From Ruminiclostridium cellobioparum DSM 1351 = ATCC 15832 (GTDB lineage Bacteria > Bacillota > Clostridia > Acetivibrionales > DSM-1351): DNA of 64,000 nucleotides. The notes under the pieces are model-generated. The model worked only from the letters and a program-made list of their open reading frames with translations. It searched no databases and was not told the DNA's origin. The stretch lies in the NCBI RefSeq assembly GCF_000621505.1, contig NZ_KK211292.1, forward strand, positions 101,067-165,066, in the 5' to 3' direction. How positions within the stretch are numbered: position 1 is the first letter of the stretch; each line of letters begins with the position of its first letter. Shown here in pieces: positions 1 to 9,410 of the stretch. A program made the translations under genes and the position numbers.

Positions 1-175
1 CAATGAGAAATACAAGGGTGACACAATGCTTCAAAAGACTTTCACCGAAGATTTTATGACCGGTAAGAAAAGAAGAAATGATGGACAGCACAACAAGTAT
101 TATGTAAAGAACAGTCATCCGGCCATTATCTCTGCTGAAGTATTCAATATGGTTCAGGAGGAAATGGCAAAGCGT
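1..175 (+). repeat. Long direct repeat, left copy (recombinase gene)
   Basis: Positions 1-175 match 11163-11337 with two substitutions (positions 90 and 146, changing His to Arg and Asn to Asp). The match ends abruptly at 175/176. The repeat probably continues to the left of the window. It flanks the 11 kb defence-type island. Confidence 0.95.
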
Positions 176-559
176 TCAAGGGTTATCAGCAACGAGGATG
201 GCACGGTAGAAATCAGCGGAAGCAAATATAATGGCAAATATCTTCTGGGGAATTTGCTTATATGCGACGATTGCGGTGCTTATTACCGGAGAAGGACTGA
301 ACGCGGTAAGGTGGTCTGGCGCTGTGCGAGCCGGATTGAGAAGGGTAAAGACGCCTGTCCTCACTCCCCTACTTTAGATGAAGGATGGCTACAGGATACC
401 CTGGGCGCAGTCGTTTGCCGGGACGGAGCTTATGATGAAGGCTATATCAGGAATGAAGTTGATAAAATCCAAGTTTTTGACGCCTTTATTCTGATTTTTC
501 TTAGGGATGGGTCACGGGGGAAAATGTTGTTCCAGAACGGCAGACCTATGATATACTAA
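1..559 (+). CDS. Large serine recombinase, C-terminal part (5' end outside window)
   Basis: This is the distal part of a large serine site-specific recombinase (resolvase/invertase family), the type that integrates or excises mobile elements by strand exchange through a Ser-DNA link. The reading frame is already open at the left edge, so the catalytic N-terminus lies outside. Seen here are the end of the Recombinase domain (NEKYKGDTMLQKTF, HPAIISAEVF) and a zinc ribbon with the pattern CDDCG...WRC...C at about nt 265-360, followed by a short tail ending at a TAA. Nucleotides 1-175 recur almost exactly at 11163-11337 in a second, broken recombinase gene. The left copy is the one with an intact 3' end. 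Whether the complete gene is functional cannot be judged from this window. Confidence 0.9.
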   Translation, partial: NEKYKGDTMLQKTFTEDFMTGKKRRNDGQHNKYYVKNSHPAIISAEVFNMVQEEMAKRSRVISNEDGTVEISGSKYNGKYLLGNLLICDDCGAYYRRRTERGKVVWRCASRIEKGKDACPHSPTLDEGWLQDTLGAVVCRDGAYDEGYIRNEVDKIQVFDAFILIFLRDGSRGKMLFQNGRPMIY

Positions 560-612
560 TAATTGACAAGAAATGATAAGTAATTTTGAGATTTAGCTTA
601 ATGAGTGAATAT

Positions 613-658
613 GCCGGCGACGTTTTACATCATTAGCCGCCGATGTTTTACAGTTTGA
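613..658 (+). repeat. Two tandem ~23-nt units resembling IS21-type end repeats
   Basis: Two adjacent units start at 613 and 636, each beginning GCCGNCGAYGTTTTACA. Multiple GCCG(A/G)YGTTTTACA-like repeats are typical of IS21-family ends (from memory), but no istA/istB gene is present here. This may be a solo end left by an excised or decayed element, lying 40 nt before the 1590-aa gene. Confidence 0.4.
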
Positions 659-697
659 TGAGTCTTTTCATACAAGAAAGTTAAAGGGGGAATATGT

Positions 698-3600
698 TTG
701 AAAAAATCGGACGATCGAATTCAATATATCGCAGATTACATTTCTGCTTATGAAGAGAAAATCAAGTTGCTTAACATCAACGGACTTTTTGATGCTGCTA
801 AATTGTTTGAATTATTTGCAATTGAAGTGGGAAGCTTATACTTTGGTCAGAGGCTTAGTAATTTAAATATTGACACATATACTTACCCTTGCGTTGATTT
901 GATTTCTGCGGATAAGCAAACTTACATACAAGTAAGTACTGTGAAAGACATCCCTGCAAAGATAAAAACAACACTTGAAAATATTAGGGATTCAAAGCTA
1001 GTTGAAATTAACACGTTGACAAATGTAAAGTTTTTTATGCTTAGCAATGATAGTGTTGATAAGGTAAAGGACTATACAGGAAATGACCAGATAGGCAGTA
1101 TTTCCTTTACTAAAGCAAACGACTTAATTACGACAAAGGATATTCTTCAAAAAGCAACAGTCAATCTGGACTTTCAAATTGCCGTATACGAGCTGTTTAA
1201 GAGAGAAACAGAGAGTGTTAAAGATAATTCATATAAATTTCGAGAAGCTATTGAGAATAGCAAAACCGTAGGACTAGGTAATATAGATTGTAAAATAAAT
1301 AATGAATACGAAATAGATCGAAGCGAACTTATTTCTAAGATAAAAGCAGATAACCATATTAATATTTCTATACAAGGGGGAGCTGGTAGCGGCAAGTCTG
1401 TTCTTTGCAAGAAGATTGTTGAAGAAGAAGCAAATCTTATTTATGCAAGGGCAGAACGGTTTCTTGAAGAAACAGACATAAACAATATTTGGGGGTTTAA
1501 TGTTAGGAAAACGCTTGAATATTTAAATGGTAAGCCAGTTGTTTTTTTTATTGATTCTCTTGAATTTATTGCTGATAGCCGAACAAAATTAGATCTATTA
1601 TGTGCTCTCTTTGAATGTACGAAGAAATATCCATCAGCAAAAATAATCACTTCATGCCGTACAAGCGATAAAAACGCTTTTATGAAAATCGAAAGTAATT
1701 ATTCAATTTATTCATATGAAGCGTCCGAATTAACAATAACAGAGCAATTAGCGATTGCAAAAAAATACCCCATCATTAATAAAATGTGTGATATGAATTC
1801 TTATACTGAACTTCTGAAATCACCATTTTATATAAACTTGATAGTTTCAAAAATTACTGACATTGATGACATTTCTGATGAAAATCAATTAAGAGAGTAT
1901 ATTTGGCAAAATATAATTTGTTTGGGCGGCAGCGAGATTAAAAAAGTTGTCGAGTCAATAGCTTTTACTAGGGCCAAAGATTTTTCGCTTGGCGCAAATA
2001 GCTCGGACTATGACACAGGAATAATTAAAAATCTTATTTCACAAGGCGTAGTGGTCAGTAATGGAAAAACGGTTAGATTAAAGTATGATATCTTTGAAGA
2101 TATTTGCTTTGAGCAGCACTTGGATAATGAATTTAATAAATGCAAGGGGAAGTATAATGAATTTTTTGACGAAATAGAAACTTTCGGCAGATGTATTTAT
2201 AGACGTTATCAAATTTGGATTTCAAACAAATTGTTCGCGCAGGATAATCGCGAAAAGTTCTTATATGAATTGGTTTTTTCATCTAATATGCCAATAGATT
2301 GGAGAAAGCAAACCGAAATTGGATTAGTGAAATCAAGACATTGCAGTCAATTTTTCAAGGAGTATGGGCAAACGATAATTAAAAATGGGATGCTTAATGA
2401 TTTTCTCAGAACAACAAATTTATACGCTTTCGAAATCAATGGCTTTTTTAAGAAGTTGCTCCCTTATATTCAAATACGACCAAGCGGAGAGGGTAGAGGG
2501 AGCTTAATTAATTTAATCATAGAAAACAGACTATACGAAAAAGATGAAATTTTACGATTAGATTTAGAAAAAATTTGCACAGATTATTCTAAAGTACAAT
2601 TGAAAGAAAAGCAGACGGCAGAAGAAGCTTGTATTATTTTGGAATATATCATTGAAAAATTTTTAGTCGAAAGCGAAGAAGCTAGTTACTATAAATTAGA
2701 TGATATAGTAAATCGCTTACTTGTACCTATTTATCAAATGGCGGAATATTCCAAAGACTGGATCAAAGAATTTTGGGGTAGGTTAAAATCGTACTATAAG
2801 GGTGAAAATCGAGATAAGAAACGATTAGCAGAAGATATTATAGAGGATACTCTCAAATTTAAGCACACGAAACTAGCAGAACATTTACCGACGGAATTAT
2901 GTGATCTGGCAGAAATGTTTTGGACATATACACCTAGGAAAAGCCATAACAACTATGGTTTTTATGAAAGAGAAAGGGACGATAGGTCTTACCAGTATGG
3001 GCTAAGTAAAAAGGCAGAAGAATACGAGCACGGTTCAACTCGAAGCACTGCAATTGAAGATAATTTCTTTTGTATTTTATTTAGAAAGAATTTTTGGGAA
3101 GGCTTGAATTGGGCAATTAGTTTTGTTAATAAAGCAGTATCGGCCTTGGCGGAAAAACATGAAGGCGGTTTATTTACTTATGAAATTAATTTTGTTGAAG
3201 ATAATTTGAAAAAGTCTTATATAGGTATATCGGAAATGTGGTTAGCAACTTTGGAAGAGCACAGAATGCCCATGGTTATAAGTGATTTATTATTTTGCTT
3301 AAAAGAAGAGTTGCGTAGTGTAATAGAAAATGATGCTGTTGTGAATAAAGAAACTACTAAATTTGCTTATAATGTCAGCAAGCTTATCTACGATAAATCA
3401 AATAACATAGCGCTGTTATCAATTATTGCAGATATAGGAATGGAGTTTCGGCAAAAACTGCCTAGCTATGCATTAGACTTAACAACAAATATTGATATTA
3501 TTCTTCATGACTTAACAAGGCAAGCATTATTGATAAAGAATCCGGTTAAAGAAATGTTTGAAAAGCAGATATTGATGACGGTAGGGATGCCTTCTTCTTT

Positions 3601-5470
3601 ACTTCCAGATAGGTACAATAAAAAGAATGTTAAGCAATACAACTTGCTGGATTATGTTATAGATTCTCAAATTTATTATGGCGAAGAAATAAAAATAAGG
3701 TGCCACAAGATTTTAGACTATCTCTATTCAGTCGTACCAAATGACAAAGAGAATGCAACCGAATATTTACAAATTCAAAAGATGGATTTGCGGACTGCGC
3801 AGGTTGTAAATGTTGACGATACCACCGTAGCATTGGTTCCTACTGTCACAGGCGAAGCGGAGAAAATAACAATTGAAAATGAAAAACAAAGACAGCCTGA
3901 AAGTCGCATATCTTCACTAATTAATAATTGCAATAAAAAAATCAGTAATGGTGGATTTAAATTAAGTGATTGTCTTGAAGCTATACAGTTGTTGTTGGAA
4001 TCAAGAGAAAATTGTATTGTACCAGGAGTTTACGATAAGATTCTTATTGACTTAATTATTTGGGCACTACACGATAAAACACTTGATGAAAACATGAGGT
4101 CAAGATTTTGCCAAATATGGATAAGCGGAATAAGAACTTATTTTACAAATGGGAGTTTCATTTTTGAATATAGTTATAGTTGGGTACTTTTTACTCAAAT
4201 AGAAAGCAATGTTTGCGACGAAACAAAAAATCAGATTAAGCAATTAATAATAGATTTAATAATGTATAAGGGACAACATGGAGTAGTTGCGGAAATAGCA
4301 CGTTATACAAAACGATATTTAGCAACTAATGAACAACTTGCAAGAACTATCTTCAATACAATTATTAAACTTGCTGAAGATGAAATGAACCATCAGAAAT
4401 TCAATGCTGAATATATGAAAAAGAATAGGCAAAAAGAAAAAATAAAATTTTCACCAAATATCCAACCGAAACTCCGAAATATTGATTTTTATATAAAAAC
4501 GGATAAAAAGAAAATATATAAAAGCCAGAGAGATGAAATAATCAGAGAGTATTTATTCAATAAAGCCGAGCTTGAATTATCAAACTTTGACATGGATAAT
4601 TATGATATAACAACTTTATGTTATGCGATTAATTGTGGTTTGTCTTTAAGGGATACTTCTTTTGCTGTGATTGTAAAAAAATTTGTTGTGGCCATGATTA
4701 ATGTATGGAAAGAAAACCAAAACACACATCATTCACATGATATACTTGATGTTTATTCACTTTATGAAGTTATGGATTTATTTCAAAGAGAACTTGTCGC
4801 AAATGAGATTCAGACAGCAATCGTTTTAGACATTCTTTTTACAGGAATTGATTTTTCAAAATTTACTAGAGAAACTATAGAGTTTTATCAGGATGTATTT
4901 GGGTCTTTACTTGCACACTATTTTGATTCACATAGCGACAAAGATAAACGAGCTTATTGTGAAAACATTATTCACTCATTAGAAGATAAGATTATAGCAA
5001 TAAAAGAAGAAAAGGTTAAGGTCGAATTTTATAAATCGTTAATATTATCTAATACTAGGTATGGTGGCAGCGGAGATTGGAGTAAATTCCCATCAGGGTA
5101 TTCTTATCAAGATAAGCAATTTTTAAATGATATGTTCAGCAAATATGGCGGATTTCATTTAAAAGAGATGCTGAATACAAGTTATAAACTTCACTTAGAT
5201 AAATTATTACCGGAGATACTTTTGTCAGTGAGAGACGCATTCAAGAATGCTCCGCGAACAAATAAATCAAGCTCTGATATGTTTGCAGAAATAGTAAGGA
5301 AGGAAAAAACAATTATTCTAATACTGATAACAAAAGCTTTCCTAGATTTCAGCGACAAAATAAAACAAGATGACGATTTAACAAAGGCATTTGAAGAAAT
5401 CTTAGAGATGCTTGTGGAAATAAGCTACGAAGAAGCGGCAACAATCTTAGATGAATTCAGAGTTCACTAA
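698..5470 (+). CDS. Giant SMEK-like/STAND-type NTPase, probable antiphage protein (1590 aa)
   Basis: The N-terminal ~130 residues resemble the SMEK-type domain found at the start of defence NTPases. They contain IEVGSLYFGQRLSNLN and CVDLISADKQTYIQVST; the D-x(n)-QV pattern also recalls a PD-(D/E)xK-like core. A P-loop follows at residues about 227-234 (GGAGSGKS) and a Walker B at about 284-290 (VVFFIDSLE). About 1200 mostly helical residues without recognisable repeats come next. This is the N-effector/NTPase/long-sensor architecture of STAND (Avs-like) proteins, which oligomerise on sensing a phage protein. The start is TTG at 698, with AAAGGGGG at 683-690 seven bases upstream; the nearby ATG at 694 is out of frame. 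The gene stands alone, is very AT-rich, and is first in the island. The assignment to STAND is confident; the trigger and effector activity are unknown. Confidence 0.75.
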   Translation: MKKSDDRIQYIADYISAYEEKIKLLNINGLFDAAKLFELFAIEVGSLYFGQRLSNLNIDTYTYPCVDLISADKQTYIQVSTVKDIPAKIKTTLENIRDSKLVEINTLTNVKFFMLSNDSVDKVKDYTGNDQIGSISFTKANDLITTKDILQKATVNLDFQIAVYELFKRETESVKDNSYKFREAIENSKTVGLGNIDCKINNEYEIDRSELISKIKADNHINISIQGGAGSGKSVLCKKIVEEEANLIYARAERFLEETDINNIWGFNVRKTLEYLNGKPVVFFIDSLEFIADSRTKLDLLCALFECTKKYPSAKIITSCRTSDKNAFMKIESNYSIYSYEASELTITEQLAIAKKYPIINKMCDMNSYTELLKSPFYINLIVSKITDIDDISDENQLREYIWQNIICLGGSEIKKVVESIAFTRAKDFSLGANSSDYDTGIIKNLISQGVVVSNGKTVRLKYDIFEDICFEQHLDNEFNKCKGKYNEFFDEIETFGRCIYRRYQIWISNKLFAQDNREKFLYELVFSSNMPIDWRKQTEIGLVKSRHCSQFFKEYGQTIIKNGMLNDFLRTTNLYAFEINGFFKKLLPYIQIRPSGEGRGSLINLIIENRLYEKDEILRLDLEKICTDYSKVQLKEKQTAEEACIILEYIIEKFLVESEEASYYKLDDIVNRLLVPIYQMAEYSKDWIKEFWGRLKSYYKGENRDKKRLAEDIIEDTLKFKHTKLAEHLPTELCDLAEMFWTYTPRKSHNNYGFYERERDDRSYQYGLSKKAEEYEHGSTRSTAIEDNFFCILFRKNFWEGLNWAISFVNKAVSALAEKHEGGLFTYEINFVEDNLKKSYIGISEMWLATLEEHRMPMVISDLLFCLKEELRSVIENDAVVNKETTKFAYNVSKLIYDKSNNIALLSIIADIGMEFRQKLPSYALDLTTNIDIILHDLTRQALLIKNPVKEMFEKQILMTVGMPSSLLPDRYNKKNVKQYNLLDYVIDSQIYYGEEIKIRCHKILDYLYSVVPNDKENATEYLQIQKMDLRTAQVVNVDDTTVALVPTVTGEAEKITIENEKQRQPESRISSLINNCNKKISNGGFKLSDCLEAIQLLLESRENCIVPGVYDKILIDLIIWALHDKTLDENMRSRFCQIWISGIRTYFTNGSFIFEYSYSWVLFTQIESNVCDETKNQIKQLIIDLIMYKGQHGVVAEIARYTKRYLATNEQLARTIFNTIIKLAEDEMNHQKFNAEYMKKNRQKEKIKFSPNIQPKLRNIDFYIKTDKKKIYKSQRDEIIREYLFNKAELELSNFDMDNYDITTLCYAINCGLSLRDTSFAVIVKKFVVAMINVWKENQNTHHSHDILDVYSLYEVMDLFQRELVANEIQTAIVLDILFTGIDFSKFTRETIEFYQDVFGSLLAHYFDSHSDKDKRAYCENIIHSLEDKIIAIKEEKVKVEFYKSLILSNTRYGGSGDWSKFPSGYSYQDKQFLNDMFSKYGGFHLKEMLNTSYKLHLDKLLPEILLSVRDAFKNAPRTNKSSSDMFAEIVRKEKTIILILITKAFLDFSDKIKQDDDLTKAFEEILEMLVEISYEEAATILDEFRVH

Positions 5471-5634
5471 ACGTTTACTAAGTTAATTAAAATATTTAAT
5501 TCATATGAAAAAGTGATTATAAGATGTTGATTCGGCAGCGACACAAAGAAATTAAGAATATGAAAATGTTGATTAATTGTTTTAATAAGGATAGAAAAGT
5601 CAGATCAGAACTACGATAAAAGTGAGCGATGTAT

Positions 5635-5706
5635 TTTTCCGTCAAGGGGATACTAGAGGTTTATACACACTAAAGGCATTCAGAGGTTGTAGTCCTGTTG
5701 CAGGAC
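5635..5706 (+). repeat. Dispersed hairpin-rich repeat, copy R1
   Basis: This is the first of seven same-strand copies. It carries CAAGGGGATACTAGAGG, then AAGGCATTCAGAGG and TAGTCCTGTTGCAGG. The middle TTGA/TCAA hairpin found in other copies is degenerate here. It lies between the STAND gene and the HEPN gene pair, just upstream of the start at 5775. The 5471-5634 stretch before it holds nothing I recognise. Confidence 0.75.
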
Positions 5707-5774
5707 AAAATAATTTATGGATTAATTTTAGAAAGATAAACAGAAGGTATCGAGTTAAAAGGAGGAACGACATA

Positions 5775-6365
5775 GTGGCTGTTAGCGATAGAGTTCAAGA
5801 AGCTCTCATAAAACTCGAGGAACACGATGTTGATAACGCTCTTATCCAATTAAGTATAGCTGTAGATGCTACCGCTAAGAAAATGTTCCCACAATTGAAA
5901 AATGCTCAAAGAATTAAATCGTTTTTGAAGGCAAAGAGGACATTCATTTGGTGGACTCTATATAACGGTATTCCAAATTCTGACGGTGAATTCTACTTAT
6001 CATTTGCTGATAAAGGATATGTTTCCATCGAAGACATAATGTATAAGTACATCCGCTGCCGTTTGTTGCATGAAGGGGAAGCCCCAGCCAATATTTCATT
6101 TGACTATGTCGAGTATTTTAAAGTGAATGCTGATAGTAGCTTGATCTTACCTGTGGCCTATTTATATGCAATACTTTGGGCTGTAATTAGTAGTGATGAA
6201 AATAAAAACGAAAAGATGGTTCGCGATTTTTGCGTTTGCTTTGGATTGAAGAAAGCTAATTTAAATGATTATTGGGGCGATGAGGTTCGCATAAAGGATG
6301 CTATACGAAATGGATTTGAATACGATTGCGAGGCCATATTAAAGCAACTCAAAGAGCAAGCATGA
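5775..6365 (+). CDS. Small HEPN-like protein
   Basis: A 196-residue mainly helical protein of no family I can name. It carries RCRLLH (residues about 98-103), which fits the Rx4-6H motif of HEPN ribonucleases and nucleotidyltransferase-partner proteins, inside a helical context (IMYKYIRCRLLHEGE). HEPN proteins act as RNA-cleaving toxins in abortive infection; that role is inferred here. The frame stays open upstream to 5622, but that stretch overlaps the dispersed repeat R1. The GTG at 5775 has a strong AAAAGGAGG (5757-5765) 9 nt upstream, so I chose it. The stop codon abuts the ATG of the next ORF (TGA-ATG), indicating translational coupling. Confidence 0.6.
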   Translation: MAVSDRVQEALIKLEEHDVDNALIQLSIAVDATAKKMFPQLKNAQRIKSFLKAKRTFIWWTLYNGIPNSDGEFYLSFADKGYVSIEDIMYKYIRCRLLHEGEAPANISFDYVEYFKVNADSSLILPVAYLYAILWAVISSDENKNEKMVRDFCVCFGLKKANLNDYWGDEVRIKDAIRNGFEYDCEAILKQLKEQA

Positions 6366-6575
6366 ATGTTAGTAAAAGGTGAAATCAAAGAGTTTGATAA
6401 AATACTCATGGCAGAAACGTTGATTGGAAGAAGCAAAGACAAATCAGATGGTGCAATTAAAATGGCTTTTAAATTAGCTTTGAGAAATGTATCTGAAGAT
6501 TATATAACATTATGCTTAAATTCGTTAGTGATAGTGAGAGTAATCGTGGACGAGAAGCGATTTCTAATTGTATGA
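6366..6575 (+). CDS. Short hypothetical protein, coupled to HEPN-like gene
   Basis: A 69-residue ORF whose ATG directly follows the stop of the upstream HEPN-like gene. The sequence is part charged, part hydrophobic (LCLNSLVIVRVIVDEKRFLIV at the end). I recognise no family. It could be the remaining N-terminus of a longer protein, since it stops abruptly 66 nt before the next gene, or a small partner or antitoxin of the HEPN protein. Coupling makes expression plausible, but I see no independent ribosome site. Confidence 0.35.
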   Translation: MLVKGEIKEFDKILMAETLIGRSKDKSDGAIKMAFKLALRNVSEDYITLCLNSLVIVRVIVDEKRFLIV

Positions 6576-6640
6576 AATAAGAGAGAATATTTTGACGCTA
6601 AGAGGCTGTAGTTGATTAGAATTTGGGGAGGTTAGTTAGT

Positions 6641-8026
6641 ATGCAGTACGGTTATTTAACCTTTAATGCGGTTGAAAGCATTTACAACTTAGACGGGATG
6701 AATATGGTTATCATTCCGACAGATAAAGATAGAATTTCTGAATTATATCAGTGTACTGATCTTACCAATTTTTTGTTAGAATTCTCTGATCCGATATATA
6801 AAAAGTCTGCTATGTATATTAAAGATATTCAGCCTAGATTTGATAATTCTATTCGATGCAATCCGATTTTTATCTCGAAGTTAGCAGATAATAGAAGGAT
6901 TGATAGTTTTGAGTTGACTGGTGATGATGTAGATGAGTTTTTTAGTCCATCAAGATATTTTTTTAATCTGCACTGTAATAGTAAATTATCACCAAAAGAA
7001 TTAGTGTATGGCAAAGACACTGCTAATATTTTTAAATTTATTTATAGAGAAAAATCGGTTGAGATTTCATTAAATTATGGGGAAATTTTAAAAAATGGAA
7101 TTGCGAGCGATTTGAAATTGCATGCAAAATTATTCATAACGTTTCCTGAAACAGATGATATTTGTTTTGTCTATCAGATATATTCAATAGTAGTTAGATT
7201 TTTACATTTTGTTAGACATCAACAGCAGCATAATTTATTGCCAATTGAATTATTTGGGAAAATCGATGATAAAAAATCTCACCTAGGATTACTTTATGAT
7301 AAATTATATATCAAAGGAAAATTTAACGGAGGAGATGATATCGAATCTATTTACTTTGAAAAACATATAAGTAATCTGTTGCAATTGTTTGCCGATGACG
7401 AAAACTATCCAATAGCGCATTTGCCTGAAGTGGCAGAATGGTCATATGAATATACTGCTATAAGGTTTCTAACTATATTTGGTGCATTTGAAAGAGAGTG
7501 CAAATTAAATGCTGCACTTTACGAAATATCTTATGATAGTCAAATCAAATCTTTTAAAACAGCATTGCTTTTAAAAATTGATGAACTTAAAAAAGTTACT
7601 AATTAAGAAAGTAATTTTGCAAATCAAGCAAAAAATAGAATATCTCAGCTTTGGACACAACTTGGTCAAAAGAAAAAAATTGAAAACGCATATGCTGTGT
7701 TAAATAATGCATTAAATAATTCAATCGATAATTTGCTGTGGAGATTAAAAAGAAAAAATCCTAAATCGGATATTACTAAACTAGTAAGCATTGCGGCTTC
7801 ATTACTGACAAATTTGCGTGGTAAAATCGCCCATGGAGAATCAAGTGCTGTACAGTCTGATGAAGATGTTGAATGTATTCGGTTTCTTGATGTACTAGCA
7901 TATGCACAAACTTTAAAACGTGCCAAAATTACTGATGTAGATATTGAATTAATTATTGGTGCTGTGTATAAGTGTAATTTTAAATATATGGAATTATTCA
8001 ACAGTAAACAGAAGGACAGCCAATAG
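6641..8026 (+). pseudogene. ApeA-like HEPN antiphage protein, interrupted by one in-frame stop
   Basis: Two parts in the same frame (6641-7606 and 7607-8026) are separated only by a TAA at 7604-7606. Reading through gives one continuous ~461-residue protein. The first 320 residues form a large uncharacterised N-terminal domain. The part after the stop holds a helical HEPN domain with RGKIAH (Rx4H) at about nt 7816-7833. A long N-terminal domain plus C-terminal HEPN RNase is the plan of ApeA-type abortive-infection proteins; the match to ApeA itself is by architecture, not alignment. I start at ATG 6641 with GGGGAGG at 6625-6631; a TTG at 6623 is in frame but too close to that site. Downstream sequence is intact, so the nonsense change looks recent or could be a sequencing error. 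Confidence 0.6.
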
Positions 8027-8044
8027 AACGTTTAGTGATAAAAG

Positions 8045-8124
8045 CTACATCAAGGTCCTACCAGGTTCAAGCGGCATCTTTTTGACCGTTCAAGGCACGT
8101 GGAAACTGTTGTCGAATTGCATCG
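8045..8124 (+). repeat. Dispersed hairpin-rich repeat, copy R2
   Basis: Copy R2 has CATCAAGGTCCTACCAGG, then GCGGCATC, the hairpin TTGA-CCGT-TCAA, and GGCACGTGGAAACTGTTGTCG. It sits 19 nt after the HEPN gene and 80 nt before the Mrr gene. Confidence 0.75.
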
Positions 8125-8204
8125 AAAAGACTCTATTAAGCAATTTCATGAATAATAAGATGAGAGGTAACATTAGTAATTTTATATGGTTTTGAGAGGA
8201 AATT

Positions 8205-9137
8205 ATGATTAATTTCGAGGAAAAGGGCGATTTTAAAGAGTGGTTCATGATGGCAAGTAATAAGATAGGAGTGTATTATCCAACAGCTAAAATACCACTT
8301 AGATTTTATAATGATTATCTAGCAAATATTAGAGTCAAAGATGTTGATGAAGTCAAAGAAATGTTACGAATATTATTGGGCGGGGGAACCTTTGGAATAG
8401 ATACTTCTATGTTTGATTACTGTCCCGAACTAGATAAATATTGTAAAGAAAACAAAAATTGTGGGATAAATTACAGCATTAGCTCGGACGAGAGATATCA
8501 TAGAATGAGGATTGGAAACGCTGCATGGGAGGGAATAACTTGGGGACTTAGTTTTCTACCGGTATATCCTATAAAAGTGATAGAATTGATTCAAGACTAT
8601 TTTATTACTTCTATTCAATCTATGCCGGATGATATGATTGATGGATATTATCAAGCAATAGAGATTATTAGAAAGAGATTTGTAGATATTACATACCCTA
8701 AAGAAATATTTGAAGCATTAAAGCCATACGAATTTGAACGGCTCATTTGTTTATTATACAATAAAATAGGATATAACACAGAGTGGACTCAGGCAACTCG
8801 TGATGGAGGAAAAGATATTATTGCTTCCAAGGAAAATGCATATGGCAATGAATATATTTATATTGAATGTAAAAAGTATAGTAAAGCAGAATTGAAAAAA
8901 GAAACAGTTCGAGCATTTGCCTATACTGTATTAAATGATAAAGTACATAAGGGAATAATTTTTTGTACTGGTTATGTTTCTAAAACATTATATGAATATG
9001 ATCAGCGAATTGAAATAATAGATTATAATAAATTAATTGAACTCTTGAACTCATATTATGGAGACTGGTTAAAATTTGTAGGAAACGAAGTATACAACGA
9101 ATCCAAACAAATGATAAATAGAAGATTCACGACATGA
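8205..9137 (+). CDS. Mrr-type restriction endonuclease-like protein
   Basis: 310 residues. The C-terminal half is an Mrr_cat-type PD-(D/E)xK nuclease. It starts with the typical helix (LKPYEFERLICLLYNKIGY), then WTQATRDGGKDII with the catalytic Asp, and IYIECKKYS with the E-x-K pair, at residues about 167-225. The end of the domain (HKGIIFCTGYVSKT) also fits the family. The N-terminal ~160 residues are of unknown type and may recognise the target. Mrr-like enzymes cleave modified or foreign DNA and need no partner methylase; none is nearby. ATG 8205 follows GAGAGGA at 8194-8200. The gene is flanked by repeats R2 and R3, so it is a one-gene module. Confidence 0.8.
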   Translation: MINFEEKGDFKEWFMMASNKIGVYYPTAKIPLRFYNDYLANIRVKDVDEVKEMLRILLGGGTFGIDTSMFDYCPELDKYCKENKNCGINYSISSDERYHRMRIGNAAWEGITWGLSFLPVYPIKVIELIQDYFITSIQSMPDDMIDGYYQAIEIIRKRFVDITYPKEIFEALKPYEFERLICLLYNKIGYNTEWTQATRDGGKDIIASKENAYGNEYIYIECKKYSKAELKKETVRAFAYTVLNDKVHKGIIFCTGYVSKTLYEYDQRIEIIDYNKLIELLNSYYGDWLKFVGNEVYNESKQMINRRFTT

Positions 9138-9198
9138 TAGGATTAAATCAAAAAGCAAAAACTGAAATTCACTTACAGACGGTTTTTTTTAAAATGCC

Positions 9199-9271
9199 TT
9201 TCCTCTAAGGAGATACCAGGTTCTGGTAGCATCTTTTTTGACAGTTCAAGGCATACAGAATCGGTTTGCTT
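9199..9271 (+). repeat. Dispersed hairpin-rich repeat, copy R3
   Basis: Copy R3 has CCTCTAAGG, a strong hairpin GATACCAG-GTT-CTGGTAGCATC, the hairpin TTGA-CAGT-TCAA and GGCATACAGAATCGG. It lies between the Mrr gene and the 265-aa gene. Confidence 0.75.
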
Positions 9272-9410
9272 AATTGAGCGGGCATAAGGCCTTGAAGATG
9301 AAGGGCTTGAGGCATATTTGTGTTATCGGCAAGTCCTGCGACCCTTGGTAGATAAAAAGATGACATGGCATTTGCTGAAGTATATATGAAATACGGAAGG
9401 AGGGTTATAA

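Noticed and set aside
5622-5774. N-terminal extension of the small HEPN-like protein
   Set aside because: The frame is open but lies inside the dispersed repeat R1, and the strong ribosome site directly before GTG 5775 fits a start there.
7956-8195. 79-aa frame overlapping the HEPN gene end and R2
   Set aside because: Overlaps the coding end of the HEPN gene in another frame and the non-coding repeat; no ribosome site.
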